A stretch of DNA of 64,000 nucleotides from Saururus chinensis (taxonomy: Eukaryota > Streptophyta > Magnoliopsida > Piperales > Saururaceae), in contig CP141143.1 in NCBI GenBank assembly GCA_035235625.1, forward strand, positions 5,872,501 through 5,936,500. The letters run 5' to 3'. How positions within the stretch are numbered: position 1 is the first letter of the stretch; every line of letters begins with the position of its first letter. Positions 36,557-47,783 of this stretch are shown here, one piece after another. A program made the position numbers and the translations under genes. The notes beneath the pieces are model-generated. The model ran no database searches, was not told the origin of the DNA, and was given only the letters and a program-made list of their open reading frames with translations.

Positions 36557-38461
36557 TGTAACTCCTTGCTTTTCGATTACGTCTAACCAAGGGGGCTAAA
36601 GGTAATTAGTAATTTTTGTAATAAATTATAGACAGTTTTAACCATTAAAACTACTGTATTTGAGTAAAATTCAAAGAAACGAGCGTAATAATTCAAAGAA
36701 TGCGTGAAATGAAGGTCAGGACCGGAAGTGACGACCTCAGGAAACATAGACAATAGGCGGGACCCACTTGGAAATTGTGTGATTTTTTGCTTTAAGTGGG
36801 TTTTTATCAAAGGGCTCGTCAATACGAGTCCAACGGTACCAAGAACGTGTGAATCCGAATCTGGGGTAAGAAATTACACGTGTTTGAAGAAAGAAGAAAA
36901 ATAAAAAAAATAAAAACAAATAATTATTTAAATAAGCCGGCGCAGCGCGAGGCGTGCCCGCGGAAACGCGGGGGCCGCGGATTTGCGACGCTGCGGGTGC
37001 GCGAATCTGTGTGCACGGTGGCGACCTGCGTAATGCGCGGGCGGCGGGCGCCGCTGCTCGAAACCAGCGGCACAACCGCGGTTTCGGCACGGCTCGGGGG
37101 TTATAAATACCCTCATTTCTCCTATTTTTGAACCATAACTTCTCCACCCCCGTTTCTGACTATTCTGAGGCCGATTAAGGCCGTTCAAGACCCGTTTCCT
37201 ACTAAATCGAGTATGCTCTACGTAATGGAGCGATCCATTCTTCGCGTTAGAGACCGTATGATCAAGAAACATCCTAAGACAAGAGGAGGTCCTGCTCGTT
37301 ACCCTCGAGCATCGATCAACTTCGTTTTCTCTGTTTCTGGCCATCCTAACTCCGGTTTAGTCGATTCAAGAGGCGTTTTTAACTAAATCGAGTATGTTCT
37401 ATGTGATGGAGGGTTCTGTTTTCTAAGTTAGTGTTCATATGAAGAGGAAACAGCCCAAGACAAGAAAAGGTTCTACCCATACCGACCAACTTTGTTTTCT
37501 CTATTTTTGGCCATCCCAACTCTGATTTAGTCGATTCAAGAGGTATTCTTGACTAAATCGAAGGTGTTCTACGCGATGGTGGGTTCCATTTTCTGAGTTG
37601 ACAATCTTATATAGAGGAAATGCCCCAAGACTAAGTGAGACCCTGCCCGAACATTGAAACAAGAAAAAAAACCTGGAGCAAGACGGGGTTCTGTCCGTAG
37701 ATATCGATACCTTACGAGTTATGATGGGATAAGCATTCCTGATCTCCCATTTTAATTATAGAATGGCATGTGCCTATAATGTGTGTTATGCTATGATTTT
37801 TATGCTTATTGTGCTATATGCCTATATGCCATATGTCGTGTTGTGTGCCTATATGCCATGATGTGTGATTTATATGCCACGATGTACGCTTATATGCTAT
37901 GATGTGTGTCATCCCGCTCTAGGGTAGAGCAAGATGAGTAAATTGTACTTCGGTTTCGGCTCAGTGATAGAGCGAGACATGTATATGTGATTATGATCTC
38001 GCTCGGTGGTAGAGCGTGATGTACGTTTTTGGCTTATTAACTTCCGCTTGACTCCGATATATGATGAATTTTTGTAAATATCAGTATATATGTATTTTAA
38101 CGCATATGATTTTGTGACGATTGTTGTATGTAGTAGCCGTTAGGCAGAACTACGTTTAGATCCGATCGTGTTGGAATAATATCTAATATGTATGTAGGCA
38201 ACCAACGGTAAGGCAATGTTGACCCGATCCAAATTATTTATAATAATATATTTTAATTCTGTTTTACATGCAATGAGCTATGAAGCTTCATGGTGTGTAT
38301 GTGTTCGTTACAACCTAAGTCTACATACAGGGAAGCTTTGAACTCCGTAGTACGTAGACAAACGTTGTACCTCTTGCACACAGATGTTGATTCCTGGCTC
38401 AAAGAAAAGAAAAATTTTCTATTAATGTTTTTGTGGGCCCGGCTTGAGTCGGGTCGTTACA
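36557..38461 (+). mobile_element. Solo LTR E2 (family E)
   Basis: A 1905-bp LTR with start TGTAACTCCTTGC and end TTGAGTCGGGTCGTTACA. The flanking five bases are GATAT and TATAT, a one-mismatch duplication. A TATAAATA box lies near 37102. It has three units of a roughly 175-bp tandem repeat (about 37151, 37330 and 37501), where E1 has two. The region before the TATA box is very GC-rich. There is no internal region. Confidence 0.8.
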
Positions 38462-38466
38462 TATAT

Positions 38467-39582
38467 AGTGTGATAGATCAAATTATCCTAAGAGATAGAC
38501 ATTTAAGAGATCAAAAAATGCTTGGGAAGGTGTAAATATGTCTTTAAGGATAAAGTGTAAAATGCTTTAATTTGATCTTCACTTTATACAATTTCAATGT
38601 TTTTCTAATCGTAATTACATAAGGTGCAGTTTCAATAAGTTTTTCTAATCATAATTACATAAGGTACAAGATTAACAATACATTTTTATTGTTATTGTTA
38701 CTTTCTTCACCCATCTGTCCTCCTTATTCTATCCTTCTTACTCCATTTATTTTTCCATTCCCTCCTACTTATTCTTCTTCGCCTTTGACACCAATGCCAA
38801 TGCAGGAGGAAACATTGACGACACCTCCAACAAAGGAAGGGACTGCCACGGCCACGGCCATGGTGTCTAGCTCACCTGGCTAGTTGTAGCGGCTCTGACA
38901 AAAGTGGCGATGTGTGGTTGGCCAGAGCCATGGCCATTTAGAAAAACTGAACTTTGGCTAAACAGTTGGCCACAGGGGTGCGTAGCTGGCCATATCACTT
39001 TGGCTAGAGTGATGGCCGCCTGGCCAGAGCAACTGACTAGAGTTACTGGGGCTCTAACCATGGTGATAAGGCTAGGGCCTCTATGGTTGGCCATGGGTGG
39101 ACACAATCACAACTTTTGGCTAGAGCTGCCATGTCCGACCAACCACAACTTTGGCCAAACCCACCCTAGTTGTGCCTGCCAACGGAGGTTCCATAACTCG
39201 CACTGTTGTGGAGATAGTTTCGACATTGGCAAGATTATAGTTTCGGTGCCCGAATAAGGACAAGTGGTTACAAAAAATATTATTATTTTAATAAGAAAAG
39301 AATAGGCTAGATATGAGAGATATTTGGCTATTAAATAAAAGGAGTGAGTAATGAGGGGTATTGAGAATTTTTTAGAATTTTTATTTTTTATGTTTGTAAT
39401 AATAGATGAGATTCCTTAGAATAAAATTGTGCAATAATACCCGTTCTAAAAATCCTGGCTCACCGTGATGGAGTTTTTAAGAGAAGAATGAAAGAATTTC
39501 CCAGTTCTAACGTTGTCTATGTGGATAAACGATCGAGTCAGACTAGCAGCCACTAATGTAAGGATTCTCAGAAATCATGAAC
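38467..39582. other. No gene recognised
   Basis: Part of this stretch (38870-39200) is built of variants of GGCCAGAGCCATGGCCA and TTGGCTAGAG and gives overlapping ORFs on both strands. I read it as a degenerate repeat, not a gene. Confidence 0.35.
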
Positions 39583-39799
39583 TTATACCAGTAGGGCTTG
39601 TAATTGTGAGTGGAGAGATCTAGACTTATAGTTTCCGTTGTAATGAATCACACCAACATGCTCAATGTCTTCTAAATCGGGGGCTGGATAGTAACCAGCG
39701 CCTAAAACATGCCAAACCTTGCCTAGTGAATAGGTGAGCTTGTTGAACACAGCCAGCCCTGGTGGCAATGAATCATGCTTCCAAAGTCCTGTCTTCATT
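39583..39799 (-). pseudogene. Broken exon of a galacturonosyltransferase (GAUT, GT8)
   Basis: The minus strand reads SLPPGLAVFNKLTYSLGKVW, then HVLGAGYYPAP, and later VIHYNGNYK, which corresponds to the C-terminal conserved part of GAUT pectin (homogalacturonan) galacturonosyltransferases in the Golgi. It begins right after a splice-acceptor-like TTTTGTAG. Just inside, the residues expected before LWK are in another frame, which indicates a one-base deletion. After NGNYK the conserved Pro-Trp-Leu stretch is missing. No other GAUT exon is visible nearby. It is most likely a captured or relic exon without function. Confidence 0.7.
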
Positions 39800-40185
39800 C
39801 TACAAAATCACCACACATAATGTAAATATAACCATGACCAAGTAGTGAAGCTTCAATTCATGAAAAAGAATAATGTTAAAAGTGTACGACCAAACAACGA
39901 CACAGAAAGGTTAGGAAAAATCTATATTGTTACACAATAACATAATTCAACATTAGATGACATATAGATGAAAGTGAATTTGGATATACCAAAAATCAAA
40001 TACCAAGACTGAGCAAGAAAAGAAAATTCAGCACAAATGGATGCTCTTATTCCGAGCACCACTTTTCTAATACTTTGCAAATTGTTTGTGTGCATGTGTG
40101 TAGGAGTCTTTCTTCTATTTTTTTTTGTTAACACAAGCATGATGTTTGATTATTATAAAATGATACTACACAGGTGGGAGGGTAA

Positions 40186-40665
40186 TTGATGTTTAAAACA
40201 TGTATTGGAATAAAAGCAGAAGTTTATCTTTACCACTCCAGTTTTGTACTGATGCAGAATGAGAAGGTAATAGCATATGCTTCAAGACAACTAAAGAAGA
40301 ATGAAAGTAATTACCCTACTCATGACCTAAAGTTGGCAGTGTTAGTTTTTGCCTTAAAAATCTGGAGACACTACTTACATGGAGAGAAATTTGAAGTCTT
40401 TACATATCACCAAAGTCTAAAGTACATTTTCTATCAAAGTGATCTTAACATGAGGCAAAGACAGTGGATTGAGTACATTAATTATTATGATTTTTCTATT
40501 CAATACCACTTAGGAAAAGCAAATGTAGTAGCCGATGCCTTAAGTGGCAAGACCATAGGAAAAGTTTCTCAAATGCTAGTGAAGGAATGTAGATTGATGG
40601 GAAATTCCTTTTTTAAACATAAGGCCATATTAGAAGTAATAAGTTTTCAACTTAGGTTGCAATAG
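40186..40665 (+). pseudogene. Ty3/gypsy RNase H fragment, decayed
   Basis: A 159-codon ORF whose middle 120 residues match the RNase H domain of gypsy Pol: [44 protein letters not shown]. The first catalytic Asp region is unrecognisable, the Glu after the THDL motif is Lys, and the Asp expected before HQSL is Tyr; only the last Asp (in VADALS) remains. Reverse transcriptase upstream and integrase downstream are absent. This is the only retrotransposon coding sequence that I can identify in the window. Confidence 0.88.
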
Positions 40666-40859
40666 GTAAACATAAGTTCTTGTGTGGCTAACTTGGAAGA
40701 GAAATCAGAGTTAGTACATAACGCAAAAATGTAAACATTTACACTTTATGTATGACACAAAATGTAAACATTTATACTTTGTGTTATAACATAGTGAATA
40801 CTAACTGTTTGTCCATCGAAGGTTAATTGTGTCATTGTTGTCTTCCGACGAATGACCAT

Positions 40860-41280
40860 TTCAACTTCAACAGATATCCGACGGCAACTCGTGCTCACTT
40901 GCAGTCTATTAGAATTTTGGTCGATGACACCACAACTCAGGTAGTAGTGGAGAGCAATTTTGGTGTTGGCAAAGGTAGAAGACCGATGGCAACAATTTAG
41001 TTAGAGATTTGTCACCTCTAAAGGCAAGATGCGCAGGCAAAGATCCAATAGTTGCGGGGCTTATGTTTCAATGGCAATGGAGGCCGAGCTATGGTGGCGA
41101 GGGAGGTGGTGTTCCAACAACAATGGTAGCAGAGCTTTGGCATTCAACTCCAACAGATCTCCAGCAGCAACTAATGCTCAAATGCTATCAAATAGAGTTC
41201 TAGTCGACAATACTAAAGTTTTGGCAACAACGAAGGAAAACTTTGGTGGTGGGGGAGGCAGAAGTCCAGTGTAAGTGGAT
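40860..41280. repeat. Diverged 280-bp direct duplication
   Basis: CTTCAACAGATATCCGACGG near 40868 and CTCCAACAGATCTCCAGCAG near 41149 begin parallel stretches that continue with CTCGTGCTCACTTGCA/CTAATGCTCAAATGCT and TTGGTCGAT/CTAGTCGAC. Short ORFs here (41009-41274) match no family. Confidence 0.5.
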
Positions 41281-41343
41281 TTGTTATCTATGGAGACGTA
41301 GCTCTAACAAAGGGGCAACTGCAGTGGCAAGGCTCTGGTGACC

Positions 41344-42185
41344 ATGGAAGGTCGTATTAGTATCGATAAGAGTATCGATGACCATGAATACCAGTAAATG
41401 CTGATGATATGCTTAATACGCATCAAAATAGCTACGAATCTTTGATATATATTAAAAATTGTTAAAGTTGATATTATTAACATAATTCTCTTAAAGACAT
41501 AATAAATGAAAAAAAGTTATAAGTGAACCTATAACACAAATGTTTGTAACACGCATTGATTGGGAGGGGGGTTGAGCATGTGATTGTTAAATAAGATCTC
41601 CTTGTAAGATTTTGGGTGAGATGAAACAATTTTATGAATAAACTCAAATATGAGCCAACTTTTCTATGCACTTCATTAGGCTTATCATAATTATATATTA
41701 AAAATATGGGCCATACAAACTATTGCTCCCTTCGTCCCATATTAATGCTCTAAAATTTGATTATTTTGGAACCAAATAAAACACTTAATATGAGTCAAAA
41801 TAATATTATGGAGAAGCCCCTAAGTTTGATGTATAATTAAATGCATAATTCTTGAGCACTACATTTTAAAAAATTTATGTTAATTGTATGAACCCACCTG
41901 TATTGATCTCATGTAATTTTAAAAATATTTTTTTAATATAACAAAAACATTGTCAACTCTAAACTTTCAAAGAGGTTGAGTTTAAATCATGTTTTTTAGG
42001 CATTTTTTTAAAAAAATAAAAATTAAGAAATACATGTAGTATCGATATGTATCGATTATATTTGTATGAACAGTCGATACGACTAATACATATTAATTTT
42101 TCCTAATGGGAGAGGGGGGGGGTGACACCTTCCTGAACCATATTGGTCATTATATGGACATGTATAAACCAATACGGCCTTCCAT
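41344..42185. mobile_element. Non-autonomous TIR element K2
   Basis: It starts ATGGAAGGTCGTATTAGTAT and ends ACCAATACGGCCTTCCAT. The interior is collinear with K1 (12249-12950), for example GAGCACTACATTTTAAAAAA against GAACACTATATTTAAAAAAA. It is 842 bp and has no transposase. Confidence 0.65.
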
Positions 42186-42599
42186 GTCAATGACATGGAG
42201 GTGGTTGGTAGTAAAGCTCTACTAACCCTGATAGGAAAGCTTTAATTGTGGGCAGCAGTGTCGGGGGGGGGGGGATCATATTTTTACTAATTATTGTTGT
42301 TATTGACAAATTCATACTTATTTGTTTTGTTACTCACAAAATTCTTTAAATTATAAAATACCAATTAATAAAAAATTAATTAAAAATATAGGGTTATCCA
42401 CATTCTCAATCCAAACATACCTAAGTAAGGTTAGGGTTTATATTTTCAAACTTTTTAATAACAACCCCACTTCTTACCATAAATTTAACCCTTTATTTCT
42501 TCGTCCCTCTCTCTTCCCTAAACTCGTCTATAGTTTTCCGTTGCTTCACCCTTTTTCCTTTCGCCGTTGTTGCAACTATAACAAGCCCCTGCATGGTAG

Positions 42600-44420
42600 G
42601 GCCTGTGGGCCGTGCCGAGGGCTGGCCCATCTAGACCTGCCCATTATATAAAACAAATTTAACGTCCGGTGTACCCAACTGGGCAGGCTGACATGCTCTC
42701 AGCCATGGCCTGAGAGTGTGCTTGCCAGCTTCTATTTTACAGGTCACGTACTCCGCAATGAACGACCAAATCTTCCTGTTCATTTTCCACCAGCTCAAGT
42801 TGCCGGCTCACATCTTCAAAATTGCGCAGCCTCCAGTCATGAGAACTAAGAAAAGAAGTCCCCCGACTACTCCAGGAAGGCGTATAACTCTTCTTCTTCG
42901 TTCTTTTTACTCCCTTCGTCGCCATCACTCACCCCTGCTGGCATCCCCCATAACCGTACTCCCTCTTCTTCTTCTTCCGTATTCTTCCTTCCTTCTTTCC
43001 TTCTTCCTCCTCCCAATATCCTTGCTCATCCCTGCGGGCATCCCCATAAACATACTCTCCTCTCTTCTTTAAGCTGTTCTGTTTTTTTTAGGTGCCTGTA
43101 TTAAGTTTTATGTGAATTGACTATGGAAAAATCACGCATTTTCTTATCTTGGTTCTTGTATTAAGCTTTATGTGAATTTATGATCGGAAATTATCGCCTT
43201 CTTACTGATTGTATTGAAGATGTGTTCACGTAACTCATTGGTTTCAATTAACTTTATTGCTTTTATAAGAATCGAAAGATGTGACAGGTGTAACTTACCA
43301 TTTGGTATTGTTGATCTCTTACGTACGTGAAGATGACAAAAATATACATCCTACTCTCAAGTTACTGTGCCGAATGTGTCACAACGTATTCGATCGGAGG
43401 AGAAGAATTGGCATAATAGCCAATTTTCGTGTGACTCTGAAAATCAAAGGTGATTTGTTTTCTTATGTAGTTTTCGTTGCATTCATTGGTGAGAAATTAT
43501 GAATTCAACGAAAACTACCTAAGAAAACAAATCACCTCAAAGACACACGAAAATTGGCTATTATGCCAATTCTTCTCCTCCGGATCAGCGAATACGATGT
43601 GAGACATGCGGCACATATTTTTGTTATTTTTACGTAAGAGATAAGTTACACCTGCCACTTCTTTCGATTCCTGTAAAAGCAATAAAGTTAATTGAAATCA
43701 ATGAGTTACGTGAACATATCTTCAATACAATCAGTAAGAAGGCGATAATTTCCGATCATAAATTCACATAAAGCTTAATACAAGCGCACCAAGATAAGAA
43801 AAGGCGTAATTTCTTCATCAATTCACATAAAACTTAATACAGGCACCTAAAAAAACAGAGGAACAGCGTAAAGAAGAAGAAGAGAGGAAAGTATGCTTAT
43901 GAGGGATGCCAGCAAGGATGAACCAAGGATGTCAGCAGGGATGAGCCAAGGATGTTGGGAGGAGGAAGAAGGAAAGAATGAAGGAAGAAGAAGAGATAGT
44001 ACGGTTATGGTGGATGCCAGCAGGGGTAAGCGATGGCGACGAAGGGAGTAACCACAGGAAGATGGAAAGAAGGAAGGAAAAAGACGGAAGAAAAAGAATG
44101 AAGAAGAAGAGTTCATACGCCTTCTTGAAGTGGACTGGGGCTTCTTTTCTTCGTTCTCGCCATGATTGGAGGATGATAGAATGACGGTGTTCTGCGCGTT
44201 ACATTGTGTAGCCCTTTTAAACAAGCCGGCAACTTGAGCTGGTGGAAAATGAACCGGGAGATTTGGTTCAAAAGAGATGCTCAGTGCATCTGCTCTTACG
44301 GAGTACGTGACCTGAAGCTGGCAAGCACACTCTCAGGCCTGATATGGCGGAGAGCATGTCAGCGTGCCCAGTTGGGTACCGGATGCGGATTGGTTAAATT
44401 TGCCCAGACGTTCGGCATGA
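42600..44420. repeat. Giant inverted repeat with arms of about 900 bp
   Basis: The left arm (about 42600-43479) and right arm (43506-44420) are reverse complements with modest divergence and a few small indels. The loop is only about 26 bases (43480-43505), between GTTTTCGTTG and CAACGAAAAC. Matching outer landmarks are CCCAACTGGGCAGGCTGACA with its complement near 44370, and CACCAGCTCAAGTTGCCGG with its complement near 44229. ORFs in the arms (for example 42716-43072) are low-complexity Leu/Ser/Pro readings. A transcript across it would fold into a long double-stranded hairpin. Confidence 0.85.
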
Positions 44421-44861
44421 CACGGGCCTGCGCGCCAAGCAGGTTTCCTGCGTGATGCCGCCTCGGTGACATGACATGGCTAACGCATACCTTATGTCAG
44501 TTTATAATAAAATAATATTTTTAAAAAATAAAATAAAATATAATAAACTTTTAATTATAATTTTGAATTATATATTTTTAATACCAATAAACTCGTATTA
44601 ATGAGTCATTTAAATAAAGACGATTTATAGGTAAGTTATCTCATATGTTTTCACGAGGTCTTACTCATAAGATATGCTTCTCGAGGTTATAGCTTACGGC
44701 CTCGATGTTCAAATCAAGCGGTTCAAGTTTCGTTACACTCGTCTTTTAGAGATTTAACTTAATTTTAAAATTTTTATCTATATAAATATTTAACTAATAA
44801 AAATTTACTAAAAACTATTTCATTAATTTAAAAAAACTTACTAAAAAATTAGGGTTGTTAC
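44421..44861. other. AT-rich DNA, nothing assigned
   Basis: It ends AATTAGGGTTGTTACA, which resembles the 3' end of a plus-strand LTR, but no matching start or duplication was found. Confidence 0.3.
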
Positions 44862-46832
44862 AATATACACATTCATGCCACTTATGTATCATAGGTACAT
44901 TCATAATTCCTATCACACATGTACACTTTATGCAATCATATAAATCTCATTGTAAGATTAATATCCTGCATAAAACATGTATCAATATTCACATTTACCT
45001 TACATCATCAAATATATCAAACCACATTTCATCCTACATATTCAAGTATAATAATATTGCATATACTATTTGTAACGTAAGCATCATTGTCCCTACACAA
45101 CCTGTGTTAATGAGTATTATATTCCATACACATGCATAAATTATCCGATAAATGTTTCATAATTACGAAAGCAACCCTGCTCACCCTAGCCAAAGTCTAA
45201 GCAGACTTGCTCATCCAGGACAATCCCTAACGGGGAAGGTCTGAATTCCTAAAAAGAAAAATTATAGCAGTTTGTGTAACTTCCCTAACTGGGAAAATAC
45301 CCCCTATAAGCCGGTGCACACTGACAAACCAGTCTGGAATCTCTTATCCAAAGACACATCAATTTAACTCATTATAGCAAATGCACTCTTCTCACCAGGG
45401 AAGGAAACCCGTCATCTAAGGGACATAAGACCTTATCATTTTGTACATAAAACCGATTCGATAAACCTCTGATGCGGCTAATCCAAAAGGTAATGACATC
45501 CAACTGATTAATCATAGTTAAACACAAATAATATTCACTTACTAATCATTCTTATGATGCATGCAACATGATAATTATGTGAGCAAATATTAAACGAATA
45601 CAAGCATAAGTAAATATATTCTAATCAGTCCTAATATACGTAAAACATGGTCCATTTATGACAAATAGAATTATATAGCATAAACAAGATTATACATACA
45701 TAGTAGTATTCATATTTGATCTAAAACATGTCGAACATGAATCATTTATAATCAACATGACATGTGCAAGTATCCATAATTTATCATAGTCATAACCTAC
45801 TGGGATCATGGAGTAAATACAAAGAAATCATAACAAATACGGATTTCAAACAAGTAGAGCATCATGTAAAACCTAAACAAGCATAGTCATCTTCATGCAT
45901 AAGCTAAATCATATCTAAGGAAGGTTCATATGCAATTAAGGTGACAATTATAAGTATTTTTAACCCATCATAACCATAGAGAATTAGAATCACGAGAAAA
46001 AAAATAAGAAATGATAAAAAATACACAAAAATTGCCTATTTCACCAAAATGTCTCTTGAACGATTTTCAATCTTAATGAATCCTTCCCAAAAATTAGGGT
46101 TTTTAGTTAAACCTAATTAAAACTAACTAATAGACTCAAATCATCTTGGAAAAAGATAGATATAAAACATCCTTAGGTTAAAATTGAAATTAACCTGATT
46201 AGGGTTCTAAATTAAAATTAAAAACATGATTTTGATAAAAGAAAATCAAGAATCAAAATAAGAGAAATGAAGATAGAGGTGATTAATATAAGGATATAAA
46301 GATTAGAGGGTGATAAAAGGTAGAAATTTACCTTAACAAAGGTTTCTCCTTTGGGAAATGGGGGTAGAGCTAGCCTCCCTCCCATTCTCAGCCTTTCCCC
46401 ATTTGACAAATGGTTAGGGTTTTTCCTTATATAGTAGGGTTTTAGACTAGAAATATAAACTGTTCGGCTGAAAAATAGGGGAAATGCCCTAAGTTACAAA
46501 TTAAGGGTATTTTTGACTAAAAATTAAAATTAATTACACCCAAACCCACTTAGAAAAATCATTAGAAGGTTAGAAGCCAAAATAGGTTGGACGCCGTCCC
46601 ACACGAACACGGGTCCCATGGTGGGGCCCACTCCCATAACCAAGGAAAATTAAGAGAAAATATCTTTAAATGGGTAAAAATTTAGGTCAATCAAGCTTGA
46701 TACTAATACTCTTAAAATAAAATTAAACCTTAAGAAATTTATAATTAAGCTAACTTATATCTCAAAAATCAAATCAAACCATAAACAAATAAATTCACAC
46801 AATTAAAAGGAATTAAATATCAGAGATCTTAC
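44862..46832 (-). mobile_element. LTR fragment G, related to family A
   Basis: On the minus strand it starts TGTAAGATCTCTGATATT (the plus strand ends at 46832) and has a TATATAAGG promoter-like motif near 46424. A GGAAAGGCTGAGAATGGGAG stretch after it parallels the same part of family A. Its left boundary is unclear and no duplication was found. No coding domain is visible. Confidence 0.45.
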
Positions 46833-47783
46833 AAGCTTAACTAAGTAAGGGTTTGAAAATATAAAGCTTATTTTAACACCAAAACATAATCCATAATAAA
46901 CAACACATAAGCCTCATGCATTATGGTCACTAGTCAAAGTGCATGTGCATTATATGCTGGCAAAACTCATAAGAATGTAATCCCTTTTTAACTTAAAGGT
47001 ATTATATAATAATTTTATAAAAATTACTTTGTTAAGAGAATAATACCCGCCCCTCCAAAACAAGAAAGTATAAATATCTTTTTGATAATTATTTGTCAAA
47101 CCATTGCCTATCATAACATTTTTAACCTTCACCACAAATCATTTTCATTGATTATGATAAGAGTAAATGGGTGGGCAATATGTTCTACAAAGAAGGGCTT
47201 TCTTCCCATAAAAAAGAAGGCCATTTTATAACTTGATGAGTCTTGGCAATTGAACTTAATAATTTTTGGTTTCAAGCCTAAGGATCCAACTGAAGGAATG
47301 GGAGGAACATACCGCCATTGAGATTGTCTGCCTTGTGAAATCTAAATCCCAATATACTAATATCTCTTCTTTTTAAAATAATGTGGCCTTGTTTAGCATT
47401 CAGAGGGTTTTTGTTTTTGTTTTTGCTATTCTTTTCCATGAATTTAGAACAATGGTTCAAAGACCAAGAAAGTAGGACAGCAAATCTACTTATGTTGAAA
47501 CACCATCCCGGTTTGTCAATTTCATCCAATCTCATTGCAAACCATCTTTATTAGTTACATACCTTTCTTCATTTTTTTTGCTCCAATCATATTCTTAATA
47601 CTTCAATATTCTTATTCCAAAATAGGATAATTTACCATCCTCACTAATAAACGAAGAAGGTACCAACTCAAATTTTCAATGATAATTCACCGTGCTTATA
47701 AATGGTTGCCTCTTGGTGTTTAGAAATGGTTGGAAATAAAAACATATCCATTTCTATTAGAAAGCTCTCATATATTTTTCACA
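46833..47783. other. No gene recognised
   Basis: An 85-codon minus ORF (47278-47535) and shorter ones match no family. I see no element termini. Confidence 0.3.

Noticed and set aside
42716-43072. 118-codon ORF in the left arm of the inverted repeat
   Set aside because: Low-complexity Leu/Ser/Pro reading with no conserved partner frame and no known domain.
47278-47535. 85-codon minus ORF considered as a retrotransposon remnant
   Set aside because: No conserved reverse transcriptase, integrase or protease motif is visible.
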